This document shows positions 32,821 to 42,169 of a stretch of 62,145 nt of DNA, piece by piece. Positions within the stretch are counted from its first letter, which is position 1. Every line of letters begins with the position of its first letter. The DNA comes from Lunatimonas sp. (GTDB taxonomy: Bacteria; Bacteroidota; Bacteroidia; Cytophagales; Cyclobacteriaceae): positions 1 through 62,145 of the forward strand of contig NZ_JAFIEU010000036.1 of the NCBI RefSeq assembly GCF_020832325.1, in the 5' to 3' direction. Position numbers and translations under genes: made by a program. The notes under the pieces were generated by a model. That model saw only the letters and a program-made list of their open reading frames with translations, had not been told where the DNA came from and searched no databases.

Positions 32821-34437
32821 TCATTGTACGACGAAGGTTCTGCTTTTGGTGTGCGTCGAAGGAAGTTTCCAGTCTCGGTAGCGGATTTTAAACTTCCCCG
32901 TTAATCTACCTGTTTCTAGCGTCCATTTCGTTTCATTTGAAAGTGCGCGCCACAGTCTCAGGGCGCGGAAATCAGCAAGTCGTTTATCGTCGTTTTTGAC
33001 CCAAGTTCCCTCATGGTTTTTCGGAATTTGAATTCCCTTATAGGCAATAAATAGGGCGTTTTTTGGCAGATCAAATTTGCCAAAATCGTTATCAAACGAG
33101 GTCAGATTGATTACACCTTCAAACTCTTTGTGATCTAAGTAAAATTGCCGGTTTACAATTTCCATTTTCCGTATCCCAGCTGGGTTAAATTGCGCGAAGG
33201 CGTCACTATCAAATACGGGCATGGCGTCAATCAAAATCAATGGATTACGCTGAAAAACCACTGCGGCAGGTTTGTTTACATTTTTAAAGATGGTCTGTCG
33301 GTTTTCGCGCCGAACCAAGACAGTTGGTACGTATTCTCGAATGACCGTGGCCATGTCATCAAAACGGTTGTAGTCGTCAAGCAGGTAAGTATAGTCCTCG
33401 ACGAGAAACGGAGGCAGGGTATCCGGTGCAGCAGGGAGTGCTGGAAAATAGTAATTTCCGGTTTGGCTGGCTAAAAGCCTATCTTGGAGCGTGGGAAGCA
33501 GTGTTTCAGGTAACTGAAGTGCCGGTAGCTGAAAACTTGCTTTGGGTTGCACCTGCCAGAAAGGAGATTCTAACACGAAGTCGAGCTGGCTTTCCTGGTT
33601 TTCGGCCTGTACGATCACGAAGTCATAGTGCTGAAAATCTGCTGATTCAAAAAATAGGCGGCCGTCAACCAACGGCTTGCTGATCATCAATTTGGAGGAA
33701 ATGCCGTGCGCTGAAAGGTAATAGGTCTCTGTGGTGTCTATGGGGAAGTTCAGCGCTCTCCCTTGTATCAAATGTCCAAAAATCTCTGGTTGGGGAACGG
33801 GTTGTGTATCGTCCACATCGTATAGGTTTGATGTGTTTATTGGAGTTATTTCCGGGAGATCCCCTACATAGGTGATGGCCACTGTGAAATCGTTGGCATG
33901 ACGGTCCTCCAGTGACAGGGTAACTTCCTCGTTCGTTCCAAAAACTTCTCCGTCAGCAATTCCGTCAAAGGGAAATGCCTGCTCGTTGCCAATGGGAGCT
34001 TGAGGTCTATTGCTTGGCAAAGGGGCTTTCGGAGGCAGGGCCGGATTGATAATGCCGATTACCTGATGATGGATCCCTTTTTCTGGCGAGTGATAGGGAC
34101 TCACCTTTGTATATACCCGCAGGAGGTAATAGTCAGACGGGAGTTTGTCGTTGATCAGTAGGTAAGCCATCGCTTTTCCTTCTTCGATTTTTGCCATTTC
34201 TTGGAGCACGGGCACTCCCTCCCGGTTGATTATTTCCAAATACAAAACCTTCGAGGGGGTTACTTTTCCGTGGAAGCTAACCCTTGCTTCTACCCACAGG
34301 TGTTCTCCAGGCATCACGTATTCGTCTGAAACAAATGCCAAGACCTCCTCCTCTAGCACGGGCAGTGACTGTTGCCCCATTAGGGGTGCTGTCGTGTAAA
34401 GTGTTAGGAAAAAACACAGTATATTTATTCGTGTCAT
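32821..34437 (-). CDS. Secreted MG2-like/macroglobulin-domain protein linked to a TonB receptor operon
   Basis: 538 aa from ATG at 34437; the frame is open further upstream, but this ATG begins the signal peptide (MTRINILCFFLTLYTTAPLMG). An MG2-like beta-sandwich follows (VSDEYVMPGEHLWVEARVSF … LYLEIINREG … LLRVYTKVS), as found before TonB-plug-like regions in Bacteroidota. The C-terminal part has a plug-like ILIDAMPVFDSDAFAQFNPAGIRKMEIV. Role unknown; possibly an envelope scaffold for the TonB/DUF4249 pair upstream. The 189-bp gap before it is rich in inverted repeats and carries leader sequence like dispersed-repeat copy A. Confidence 0.7.
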   Translation of the reverse strand: MTRINILCFFLTLYTTAPLMGQQSLPVLEEEVLAFVSDEYVMPGEHLWVEARVSFHGKVTPSKVLYLEIINREGVPVLQEMAKIEEGKAMAYLLINDKLPSDYYLLRVYTKVSPYHSPEKGIHHQVIGIINPALPPKAPLPSNRPQAPIGNEQAFPFDGIADGEVFGTNEEVTLSLEDRHANDFTVAITYVGDLPEITPINTSNLYDVDDTQPVPQPEIFGHLIQGRALNFPIDTTETYYLSAHGISSKLMISKPLVDGRLFFESADFQHYDFVIVQAENQESQLDFVLESPFWQVQPKASFQLPALQLPETLLPTLQDRLLASQTGNYYFPALPAAPDTLPPFLVEDYTYLLDDYNRFDDMATVIREYVPTVLVRRENRQTIFKNVNKPAAVVFQRNPLILIDAMPVFDSDAFAQFNPAGIRKMEIVNRQFYLDHKEFEGVINLTSFDNDFGKFDLPKNALFIAYKGIQIPKNHEGTWVKNDDKRLADFRALRLWRALSNETKWTLETGRLTGKFKIRYRDWKLPSTHTKSRTFVVQ

Positions 34438-34554
34438 CTGTTTATCATTGTTATCTTTATTGATCATAACCTGTCCTGCACCGAAAGCAGGGATGCCAGT
34501 CTGCTCGCAGTGGGAGTCGCTACCTAAAGGCAGGTACATGGATCATCATGATCC
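34434..34554 (-). repeat. Repeat-like leader with several inverted repeats, related to copy A
   Basis: On the minus strand, the sequence just before the start codon (caatgataaacagATG) is close to that before the lipoprotein gene at 22233 (caattatagacagATG). Further out come CCTGC…GCAGG and the perfect palindrome GGATCA-tca-TGATCC (34540-34554). Similar order and style suggest a diverged member of the same repeat family; similarity is too low to be certain. Confidence 0.4.
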
Positions 34555-34626
34555 CACGGTGTGACGGATACCTTAGGCCTTTTTCCGCCTGACGGGCTCG
34601 ATTCAGGGGACGTTCCCCCAGGGCAC

Positions 34627-35793
34627 CTAGGGAGTATGGTGGTCGTAGGGTTCCCAGAAATCCGGCGGGAATTCACTACCTCTCAACCTACAATCCGTAC
34701 AATTTCTCGTGGACGCCATGTAGGTAACACAAACGGCACCCTCACAAATTGGGAGTACAGGAACCATATCTCCAATGATGTACCGGTCTTCATAATCCAG
34801 CGGAGTGACTGTATCCAACACACAAAATCTGTAATCCTCAATCCGGGAAGCCCAGCCATCCAGCTCTCTTTTGTCAATGTACATTCTTTTTTCAACGGTC
34901 TTCCCAGCACTGACATAACCGATCACTGGCTCGCCGGGATTGGAAAGGCTGCGGATGTTGGTGCCAATCATAGAGGGCATGGGGCTGAAAATGCCGCCGA
35001 TTTCGTCGGAATTTTTTCGCATAGCATCCCAAAACTCAAAAGCATCCCGGTCCAGACCGCGCTGTCGTACCAGGATGGAATACCGTTCTCCCAATTTCTC
35101 GGAGAGCGTATCGATCCGTTGGATTTCTTTTCGGGTGATTCGTTGGTTTTGAAATCGCTCAGATGATTCCAGTATGATATTGGAGGATTGAAAACTTTGA
35201 TAGCAACTTTGTACGATTTCGTTAAAGGGGGTATTCCTAATCGTCCTGGAGGGCTCGTCAAAGTAATAGTAGTTTTGATAAGGACTTCTAAATTCCCAGT
35301 CTTCCTCAAACTCCCAAATAAAATACTTGGATTGATCGGTGCCGGTGGTAGATGCGTGGATGCTTACATAGCCGGGTCTTCCTACATATCCCAGTTCCAG
35401 ATCTTCCGACGTGGGTACCGGGATGATTTCGTCCGATAGGTATTCCCCGAAGGATGTTTGAATTCGGACTCGGTATACATCGCTTTCAGGCAAGGTGGCC
35501 TCCAGCGTGTATTTTCCTGCTTGGGATCTGTTCATGATCCATGTGCCCGAATGTTCGCTTTCCACTTGTACATTCGCCTGACTTACCGGCCGGGATGTTT
35601 GATTTAGATAGATCGGCATGGTTTGGGTAAGATTGATTTCACTGATACCCCCTCCGATTTCCAAAAAACCCTCTACCACCAAAAACTGATGATCGATGTC
35701 TGTGACCTCTGGTTCATAGAATTCCCTACACGCAAGGGGTCCGAGAAGAATGACCATGAAAACTGCCAGCATTCCGATTTTGTGGTTGTTCAT
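34627..35793 (-). CDS. DUF4249 lipoprotein
   Basis: 388 aa from ATG 35793, which gives a signal peptide with lipobox (ILLGPLACREF). DUF4249 pattern: DIDHQFLVVEGFLEIGGGISEINLTQTM (start and first strand, N-terminal third), VYRVRIQTSFGEYLSDEI, YFIWEFEEDWEF, and a Cys-rich tail ending RNCTDCRLRGSEFPPDFWEP. This family is nearly always encoded beside a TonB-dependent receptor of the type found 5 nt upstream, and is thought to be its surface lipoprotein partner (inference from neighbourhood). Substrate unknown. Confidence 0.88.
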   Translation of the reverse strand: MNNHKIGMLAVFMVILLGPLACREFYEPEVTDIDHQFLVVEGFLEIGGGISEINLTQTMPIYLNQTSRPVSQANVQVESEHSGTWIMNRSQAGKYTLEATLPESDVYRVRIQTSFGEYLSDEIIPVPTSEDLELGYVGRPGYVSIHASTTGTDQSKYFIWEFEEDWEFRSPYQNYYYFDEPSRTIRNTPFNEIVQSCYQSFQSSNIILESSERFQNQRITRKEIQRIDTLSEKLGERYSILVRQRGLDRDAFEFWDAMRKNSDEIGGIFSPMPSMIGTNIRSLSNPGEPVIGYVSAGKTVEKRMYIDKRELDGWASRIEDYRFCVLDTVTPLDYEDRYIIGDMVPVLPICEGAVCVTYMASTRNCTDCRLRGSEFPPDFWEPYDHHTP

Positions 35794-35797
35794 GGGC

Positions 35798-38551
35798 TTA
35801 AAACTTAAAGTTATAGGTAATAAATGGAATGGGCCTTGCAAAGATCGAAAGCTGGTAGCCTTGCAATATCCCGTTCACTGGGGCGAAAAACACCGAGTAG
35901 GGATTGCTACGTCCCAATACATTGTAAATACCCAATGACCAAGACGCATGGGCCAGCTTTCGGACCCGGTGATTTCCCTCGATATTGACAGAAAAGTCTA
36001 CCCGGAAGTAATCGGGGATGCGGTGTTCGTTTCGGTCTGAGTAGAATACACGGTCTGATCCTCCATATTGGAATTTGGCAATGGGTAAGGTAATTGGTCG
36101 GCCCGTGCTATAGTTTGCGTTTAAGGAGGTGTTTAAGCGTCTTGTAAACTCAAAATTTGCCGCAACCATAACGTCATGGGGTTGGTCAAAGTTGCTGGGG
36201 TAGAACCTTCCGTCGTTGATGCTTTCTGCCAGCTCTTCGGCTGATGTTTGTAGCAGGGATCTGGAATAGGTATAGCTGACCCATCCATTTAATTTACCCA
36301 CCGTCTTTTTGGCCATTAATTCCACCCCATACGCTTTGCCCCGCGTATTGAGTATATCCTGCTCGATGGCCTCGTTCAAAATCAAGGTGGCTCCACTGCC
36401 AAAGTCTAGCAGGTTGCGCATGCGCCGGTAGTATACCTCGATGGACGTCTCTATACTGTTGTTTTTGAAGTTTTTAAAATAACCAACAGAGACTTGCTCG
36501 CCAAACTGCGGAGCAATGTTCGGATCACTCATTTTCCAGGTGTCAGTAGGGGAGATGGCGGCCGTGTTGCTTAACATGTGAATGAACTGCCGGCCAGTAT
36601 TGTAGCCTGCCTTGATGGAGGTCATGTTGTCAATGGAATACCTCGCAGAAAGCCTTACTTCCGGCCCGTGATAAGTCTGGGCGATATCACCGGATCCATA
36701 CACATCCGTCCTTTCCAACGTAGCGTCCGAGCGTATTTGACCGGGTACATAACGGTTCACCTCTTTTGGACCCAGGTAGTTGTATACGACGTACCTTAAT
36801 CCGTAGCTGATTAGCCACTGGGAATTGATTTCGAATTCATCACCGAGATAGACCGCACTTTCCAAGGCTCGCTCCGGCTCCACCTGCCGGGGGATTACCA
36901 GCGAATTTTCATCCCTTGCGTCCAGCGTTCCGGCTGCCAGTCGGTACAGTACGTGGTTCATCCCGAAGGAAATCTTATGCTTATCGGACAGCTCGTAGGT
37001 AAAATGGTTTCGCCAGTGGGATTGATTCATTTTGAAGCCAAAATCAAAGGCGTTTAGGGAATCCAAGTTTCCATCAATTTGAAACCCATAATAGTCGTGT
37101 CCAACGGTGAATTCGGCCTCTAGCTTTTCATTCAGGTAACTTATCCAGCTCAGATTTATATTGCGGTTTTGGTAGCGGAAGGTGGTGTCACTGTCAAAGC
37201 GAAAGCTGTCTTCACTGCCATACGAGGCCAATCGGATCTCATTTTTTTCGTTGATTTTATGGCTTAGATTTAGGTTTAGATCGGCAAAGGAAGCCCTGCT
37301 ATCTCTGAATTCGGAAGTTTCATCCAGCAGGCCAAACAGCCAGTTGGAATACGTAGTCCGGGCTCCGACAGCAAAAGTGGTGCCCTCGCCAAGCGGCCCC
37401 TCCAGGTAGATCCTGCTAGTCATCGGACCGATTCCCCCGCCTCCTTCGATTTTTTCGCGGTTGCCGTATTTGGCTTTCACATCCAAAACGGATGATAGTC
37501 TACCACCGTATTGAACGGGGATACCCGCCTTGTAGAGGTCTACGCTTTCGATCATATCGGAGTTGAAAGCGGAAAATAATCCAAACAGGTGGGAAGGATT
37601 GTAAACCGTCGCCTGATTGAAAAGTACAAGGTTTTGGTCGGCTGCGCCTCCTCGTACATTAAACCCGACACTTGCCTCTCCGACCGTCTTGACACCGGGA
37701 AGGGTCAAAATCGCTTTGAGCACATCTACCTCACCCAATACAGCCGGGATTTTTTTCATCGATTGTACGGTGATACTCTCCAGTCCCATCTCGGGACGTT
37801 GGATATTGGCGGAACGCTGGGAGGTTACGGTTACTTCGGTGAGTGAAATGATATTATCATCCATGAATACATCCAAGGTGCCGTCTCCCACCATGTTAAT
37901 TTGTCGTTGTTCTTGATATGCACCAAAATTCTGGAATATCAAGGTATGCCGTCCTTTGGGCAGGAGTATTTCGTAGTTGCCATTTTCGTCGGTAATTCCG
38001 CGGCTGTCCTGTCCGGCGGCATACACGAGGGCACCAATGATTGGAGCGCCTGATTCGGAGCTTTTCACCGTACCCGTCAATCGGGCCTGACGGACACTAA
38101 ATGATTGATCAGGGACTCCAATTTCCCACAGCTTGTTTTTGGCAAAAAGCCGATCCTGCTCGCTACTTCCGATAAGTGTGTCTAACGCAGATTCCGCTAG
38201 CTGATCCCTTTGAAAAAACGTTCTTGGAAAGGTAGTCTGTAGTGCCTTCCCTTTGCTGATGTATACCCGATTTGATCGGTCTATGCTATACTTTAGATCG
38301 GTGCCAGAAAACACCGTCCCCAACAATTCACCCAAGCTATTATTGTTTGCATTTAGGTTGATCTCTAGATCGGCAACATCTGCAGCTTTAAAGAAAAACC
38401 GGTAGGACGACCGGTCTTCTACCATTTGGGCAAAACGTTCGAAGGAAACACCGGCAAAAAGGCCACTGATAGGTTCACTTGCAGTAACCTGGCACCATGC
38501 TACCGGCAAACTAATAAATAAAAAAACCCATGTAACAAAAAAACGGTTCAT
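35798..38551 (-). CDS. TonB-dependent receptor with secretin/TonB (STN) and carboxypeptidase-like N-terminal domains
   Basis: 917 aa. Signal peptide; STN domain (about 25-100: VSFERFAQMVEDRSSYRFFFK … LEINLNANNNSLGELL … YSIDRSNRVYISKG); carboxypeptidase-D-like regulatory domain (about 157-240: LTGTVKSSESGAPIIGALVYA … GITDENGNYEILLPKG); plug (about 255-380: VDVLKAILTLPGVKTVGEASVGFNVRGG); long beta-barrel ending in Phe (ITYNFKF). It would import or bind a ligand at the outer membrane with TonB-ExbBD energy. It overlaps the preceding gene by 4 nt and DUF4249 follows by 4 nt. STN receptors often work with an anti-sigma factor, but none is near. Confidence 0.92.
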   Translation of the reverse strand: MNRFFVTWVFLFISLPVAWCQVTASEPISGLFAGVSFERFAQMVEDRSSYRFFFKAADVADLEINLNANNNSLGELLGTVFSGTDLKYSIDRSNRVYISKGKALQTTFPRTFFQRDQLAESALDTLIGSSEQDRLFAKNKLWEIGVPDQSFSVRQARLTGTVKSSESGAPIIGALVYAAGQDSRGITDENGNYEILLPKGRHTLIFQNFGAYQEQRQINMVGDGTLDVFMDDNIISLTEVTVTSQRSANIQRPEMGLESITVQSMKKIPAVLGEVDVLKAILTLPGVKTVGEASVGFNVRGGAADQNLVLFNQATVYNPSHLFGLFSAFNSDMIESVDLYKAGIPVQYGGRLSSVLDVKAKYGNREKIEGGGGIGPMTSRIYLEGPLGEGTTFAVGARTTYSNWLFGLLDETSEFRDSRASFADLNLNLSHKINEKNEIRLASYGSEDSFRFDSDTTFRYQNRNINLSWISYLNEKLEAEFTVGHDYYGFQIDGNLDSLNAFDFGFKMNQSHWRNHFTYELSDKHKISFGMNHVLYRLAAGTLDARDENSLVIPRQVEPERALESAVYLGDEFEINSQWLISYGLRYVVYNYLGPKEVNRYVPGQIRSDATLERTDVYGSGDIAQTYHGPEVRLSARYSIDNMTSIKAGYNTGRQFIHMLSNTAAISPTDTWKMSDPNIAPQFGEQVSVGYFKNFKNNSIETSIEVYYRRMRNLLDFGSGATLILNEAIEQDILNTRGKAYGVELMAKKTVGKLNGWVSYTYSRSLLQTSAEELAESINDGRFYPSNFDQPHDVMVAANFEFTRRLNTSLNANYSTGRPITLPIAKFQYGGSDRVFYSDRNEHRIPDYFRVDFSVNIEGNHRVRKLAHASWSLGIYNVLGRSNPYSVFFAPVNGILQGYQLSIFARPIPFITYNFKF

Positions 38552-39279
38552 AGCTGACTGGAACGGCGATTGGCGGAAGTGACCAAAAGAAGTAGATAGG
38601 CTTCCCTGTCCCGCTTAAATTTAAGTTTGGGATCCCGCAGGTGCGGCCTGATTTCCCTTCGGTTTAGTGACAATATACGGTAGGCGTCCTTTTTTCGACG
38701 GATCAAATGCATGTGATCGTCTTTTTCGATGAAATAGCGCTTCACTTCGAGGTAGGAAAGGTAAGGATTTAACGGGGAGCTGTCCTTCTTAATTTCCTTG
38801 TAATGTTTACAATACAAACTTTGATCCCCTTTTGTAATTTCCCGATAGAATCCACTCCGGTGAAAGAAAAAACCTGGCACGTTTTTCTTTTTTACAAATC
38901 GACTGCCATCTGCCATTTCGAATGTATTTATTCTCTGCGGATTAAGGATGGTTCGTTGTCCTTTGGCTGGCGTCAAGGTTACCAGTAGTTCATCGTAAAT
39001 ATCAAATTGCAATGGAACCCGGGCGAAGGTATACTGCTGAATCGTGACGCTGCCAAATTCCATCGCATTGGGTCCAAAATAGGGATGACCTGCAACCGAT
39101 GATTGGGACCGCGCATATTGCGACCCGGTGTGCACTTCTGGATAAAAAGCGCGCATTTGCTGATAGGACTGCACGTAAAGGCTATCGTTTACCGGTACCT
39201 GCGCATTGAGGATTGAAGCGTGAATCAACAATAAGATCGTCAGGAAAAAAAAATGAAGCAAGAGACGTAATGTATTCAA
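38548..39279 (-). CDS. Secreted protein of unknown function upstream of the TonB receptor
   Basis: 243 aa. Starts with TTG at 39279 (no in-frame ATG nearby); the signal peptide (MNTLRLLLHFFFLTILLLIHASILNA) fits that start. The mature part is basic, with RTILNPQRINTFEMADGSRFVKKK and a Lys/Arg-rich tail (HLRDPKLKFKRDREAYLLLL). I recognise no family. Translationally coupled to the TonB receptor (ATGA overlap), in the place where sigma or anti-sigma factors often sit, but with no resemblance to FecR. Possibly a periplasmic partner of the STN domain. Confidence 0.7.
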   Translation of the reverse strand: MNTLRLLLHFFFLTILLLIHASILNAQVPVNDSLYVQSYQQMRAFYPEVHTGSQYARSQSSVAGHPYFGPNAMEFGSVTIQQYTFARVPLQFDIYDELLVTLTPAKGQRTILNPQRINTFEMADGSRFVKKKNVPGFFFHRSGFYREITKGDQSLYCKHYKEIKKDSSPLNPYLSYLEVKRYFIEKDDHMHLIRRKKDAYRILSLNRREIRPHLRDPKLKFKRDREAYLLLLVTSANRRSSQL

Positions 39280-39332
39280 CGTTTTACAAATAATGTTGGC
39301 TAGTTAAAATTTTGCATTAAATAACGGGAAAA

Positions 39333-39368
39333 AAATTAAAAATTCCATTTTTTCCTTTTTTTTAATTT
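39333..39368 (-). terminator. AT-rich hairpin after the DUF4230 operon
   Basis: Complementary arms AAATTAAAAA / TTTTTAATTT (39333-39342 and 39359-39368) followed on the minus strand by a T run, just after the last gene of the operon. It is made only of A-T pairs, so strength is uncertain. Confidence 0.4.
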
Positions 39369-39404
39369 GGTTAAAACCAAGGCATTTAAATTGAAGAGCT
39401 CACT

Positions 39405-41540
39405 TTAGGGACCCTCCAAGCCGGTAGCCCTTCCAACAACCGCACTGGATCTTTGGAGTTTTCTGGTAAACCACAAGTTTGCCCGGGTGACGGGCCCCAG
39501 ATTCGAACCTGCCTCTTGAACACGAACCAGGTATTCGATAAATGCAGCCAACTCCCGTCCTTGCCGCGAAGTTATCCCTGTCCTGTCTGCAAATACGGGC
39601 GGACCGCTTTGGATTTGTTCGGGGGATAGCGCTATGCATACCCTTTCATCTAAACAGATTACCCGTCTTTCGGTAAAAGAGGCTACTAGTAGCGGGTGGA
39701 CCAACTGGGAGAAAGGGACAGAAATCAGTTTCCATGGCCCGTTTCCATGCTGCGAATTTACAAGGAATGACGTAGCCCCTATACCTTGCAATGAAACGTA
39801 GTCCGTGTTTTCGGGTAGTTCTTTATACCGTTGACCGGCAAGCATTTCCCATTCACTAGGCACGTAGCGAAAGGGAAACAACGTCTCCATTAAAAATACG
39901 CTGTCTGCCATCGAAGCTTGAATATGCGCAAAAACGGATTTTTCAGGTGAAAAAGATATCAGCCCTGCGCGAAGACTGTCTACGGCCAAACTGTCTACAG
40001 CCCCACCGGCAAATTCGATCGTCTTGGTCTTTCCGACGGGAGTATTTGCCGCCATTAAAAATTGTACCGCCTGATTGAATTGGTCCATCAAAAACAACGA
40101 ATCACGCCCTGCCCAAAGCGTAAACAAAGAGTCAGGGAGGACAGGCTTGGTTTTTAGTGCCGTTCTTAGTCTGCTGAGGGAGTCTTGGGCTACTTCGTCT
40201 ATCAACCCTGCGTGCGACAAGCTAAAAGCCCATGTCGAAAAACAACCGTAGCGGCATCCGTCGTTTTCGAAAGGGTAATTTTGCATTTCTTTAGCCAGCT
40301 GATTGACGACCCCCCACTTTTCATTGGCAAGTTGTTGGTTGTTGAATCGGTTTTGGGTGCTGTTTTGGAGCGAGTCAATGGTTTTCATTTCCGAACGAAG
40401 GGCACTTTCAAACATCATGGCCTCCTCGTAATTGATAAACCGGTCCTTCATGATTTGCTGACTCAATTGGATGATGCGGTCGTTATGAAAAAACACCTGA
40501 TTGATCTCCTTGCCGGTCATCAAGCTGAATAATCGCATCAGAGACTCACCTCCAAAGGTCTCTGCGCTCTCCAGGATGTTGGCGTTTACTGCGTTGGTTT
40601 CCAACTTTTGGATCGCATATTGTTTTACCTTTTTAGCATCCTTGAAGTTTACCCTACCGTTGTAGGTTAGTATGTCAAATCCCGGTACACCCTTTTCCGG
40701 TATAAACCATGGGTTTATATCCGCATCCAGAATTTTGGCAGAAAGCCCAAAGAAATGAAGCTCTTTGGATACTTCATTGATATAAAACATGTTTGGTGTA
40801 AGCTCTCTAAGGTCAAAACCTGCCTTTACCGTGCCCCTGCCTATCATGGCCAGTTTTTTCCGCTGTTCATTTTTGGGCATTTCCTCCAGTCTTCGTCGAT
40901 AGTAAGTAGTTAAAAAGTCGTTTTCATCCCAAAGCCGATTGATTTCCAGCGGTCGTTCATATAGTCTGATCAGCAAGTCTTTTAGCTGATTGTCGTTCAG
41001 GTTGGTGCGGACTGGACGAGTACGTTGATTGGTTCGATCAAACAGGTAATTCAGTACATCATTATGCTTAGGTAGTAATTCGAGAGCTTCCCAGTCGCCG
41101 TGAAACCGCAGCCGCTCAAGTAGGTTGCTTCGGGATACTTTATCTGTGATCAGCCGTCTTCTTTCGCGCCTGTTCAAGTTACTTTGTTCAGATCCTAAAA
41201 TAGCATCCTTTTGATTAGTGTTGAGCTCGTCGAACGTTTTGAGTTGCTGTAGCATCTCCTGGATTTCACTCACCACCTCATTGGCATGTTCCAGTAGGTT
41301 GGGTTCATCCAGTTTGTCTACTTGGGTGTCTTCTATAGTTGAAATCACTTCGCCGTAATATTCGGCAGTAACCAATTCACCGAGTTCTCTCACTTGCGCA
41401 CTAAGCGTAGCCGTGGGTTGTAGCTTTAGTTTTCCACCGAAAAGTCCCAGCGGGTTCCACCAATAGATCAGCACGAGGATCCCTATAACGAGTCCTATCT
41501 CTAGTAGCAATCGGGCGCTTTTTAAGATCTGCCGTATCAT
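39405..41540 (-). CDS. Large membrane-anchored DUF4230-like protein
   Basis: 711 aa. One N-terminal transmembrane helix (LLLEIGLVIGILVLIYWW), then a coiled-helical stretch (about 75-240). A DUF4230-like region sits near 235-360: GTVKAGFDLRELTPNMFYI, DADINPWFIPEKGVPGFDI, LETNAVNANILESAE, MTGKEINQVFF. The C-terminal third has CRYGCFSTWAFSLSHAGL and no family I recognise. It overlaps the preceding DUF4230 lipoprotein gene by 4 nt (ATGA) and is the last gene of a four-gene operon with a muramidase. Function unknown; paralogy with the upstream DUF4230 gene suggests a complex of two related proteins. Confidence 0.75.
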   Translation of the reverse strand: MIRQILKSARLLLEIGLVIGILVLIYWWNPLGLFGGKLKLQPTATLSAQVRELGELVTAEYYGEVISTIEDTQVDKLDEPNLLEHANEVVSEIQEMLQQLKTFDELNTNQKDAILGSEQSNLNRRERRRLITDKVSRSNLLERLRFHGDWEALELLPKHNDVLNYLFDRTNQRTRPVRTNLNDNQLKDLLIRLYERPLEINRLWDENDFLTTYYRRRLEEMPKNEQRKKLAMIGRGTVKAGFDLRELTPNMFYINEVSKELHFFGLSAKILDADINPWFIPEKGVPGFDILTYNGRVNFKDAKKVKQYAIQKLETNAVNANILESAETFGGESLMRLFSLMTGKEINQVFFHNDRIIQLSQQIMKDRFINYEEAMMFESALRSEMKTIDSLQNSTQNRFNNQQLANEKWGVVNQLAKEMQNYPFENDGCRYGCFSTWAFSLSHAGLIDEVAQDSLSRLRTALKTKPVLPDSLFTLWAGRDSLFLMDQFNQAVQFLMAANTPVGKTKTIEFAGGAVDSLAVDSLRAGLISFSPEKSVFAHIQASMADSVFLMETLFPFRYVPSEWEMLAGQRYKELPENTDYVSLQGIGATSFLVNSQHGNGPWKLISVPFSQLVHPLLVASFTERRVICLDERVCIALSPEQIQSGPPVFADRTGITSRQGRELAAFIEYLVRVQEAGSNLGPVTRANLWFTRKLQRSSAVVGRATGLEGP

Positions 41541-42169
41541 GGTTGCCTTACAGTGTCTACGGGTTCATTGATTTCGACCCTTCGGAGAATGAGTTCGTTG
41601 TTGGCGAAATGAATGTAGATTTCGGTAAAACCCAATGCCCGAAGCAGGGAGTTCATCATCTTTCGTGTATGTTCTTGCGATGTTTTTACGATGCCTAAAT
41701 AGGGCAGGCTTTCGCGGATATCTGTTTCCGCCATGCGGAAAAACTCTTCTTGATCCTCCAAGCTGATACTGTTCAAGAACCTGCTGGGATTGGAAATCAG
41801 GGTATCTTCCACAAACTTGTCCGGGGGGTAGGAGAAATTAATCACCTCGATCGGCGGTAACGACAGGGTGATTTTTGTCCCTTGGATGTCGATGTCCTTT
41901 TCGGCAAGGCGGCTTAAGTCAATGCCGGTTTTAACCGTTGCCTGGGAGTATGCCAGAAAAGAAGCTTCGTTTACAGGGATGAAAAATACTTTTTTCGTTT
42001 TTTTGCCGAATACCACCTTGTCTACCACAAACTCCGATGTCACTAAGTCGCTGGCTTGTTGAATTTTTCCCACCACCAATTCTCGTTCGTTTGATTTGCA
42101 GGCAAACAGTCCGATCCCTACCACCAAAAGAGAAATGAGACGGAATAGGAGGGGTTGACAGGTTTTCAT
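41537..42169 (-). CDS. DUF4230 lipoprotein
   Basis: 210 aa. Lipobox GIGLFACKS. The DUF4230 pattern is clear: GKIQQASDLVTSEFVVDKVV (about 34-53), ATVKTGIDLSRL (about 77-88), ITLSLPPIEVINFSYPPDKF (about 98-117). The domain is known only as a conserved envelope-related family with no set function. Coupled by ATGA overlaps to the muramidase gene before it and the larger DUF4230-like gene after it. Predicted to sit on a membrane face in the periplasm. Confidence 0.85.
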   Translation of the reverse strand: MKTCQPLLFRLISLLVVGIGLFACKSNERELVVGKIQQASDLVTSEFVVDKVVFGKKTKKVFFIPVNEASFLAYSQATVKTGIDLSRLAEKDIDIQGTKITLSLPPIEVINFSYPPDKFVEDTLISNPSRFLNSISLEDQEEFFRMAETDIRESLPYLGIVKTSQEHTRKMMNSLLRALGFTEIYIHFANNELILRRVEINEPVDTVRQP

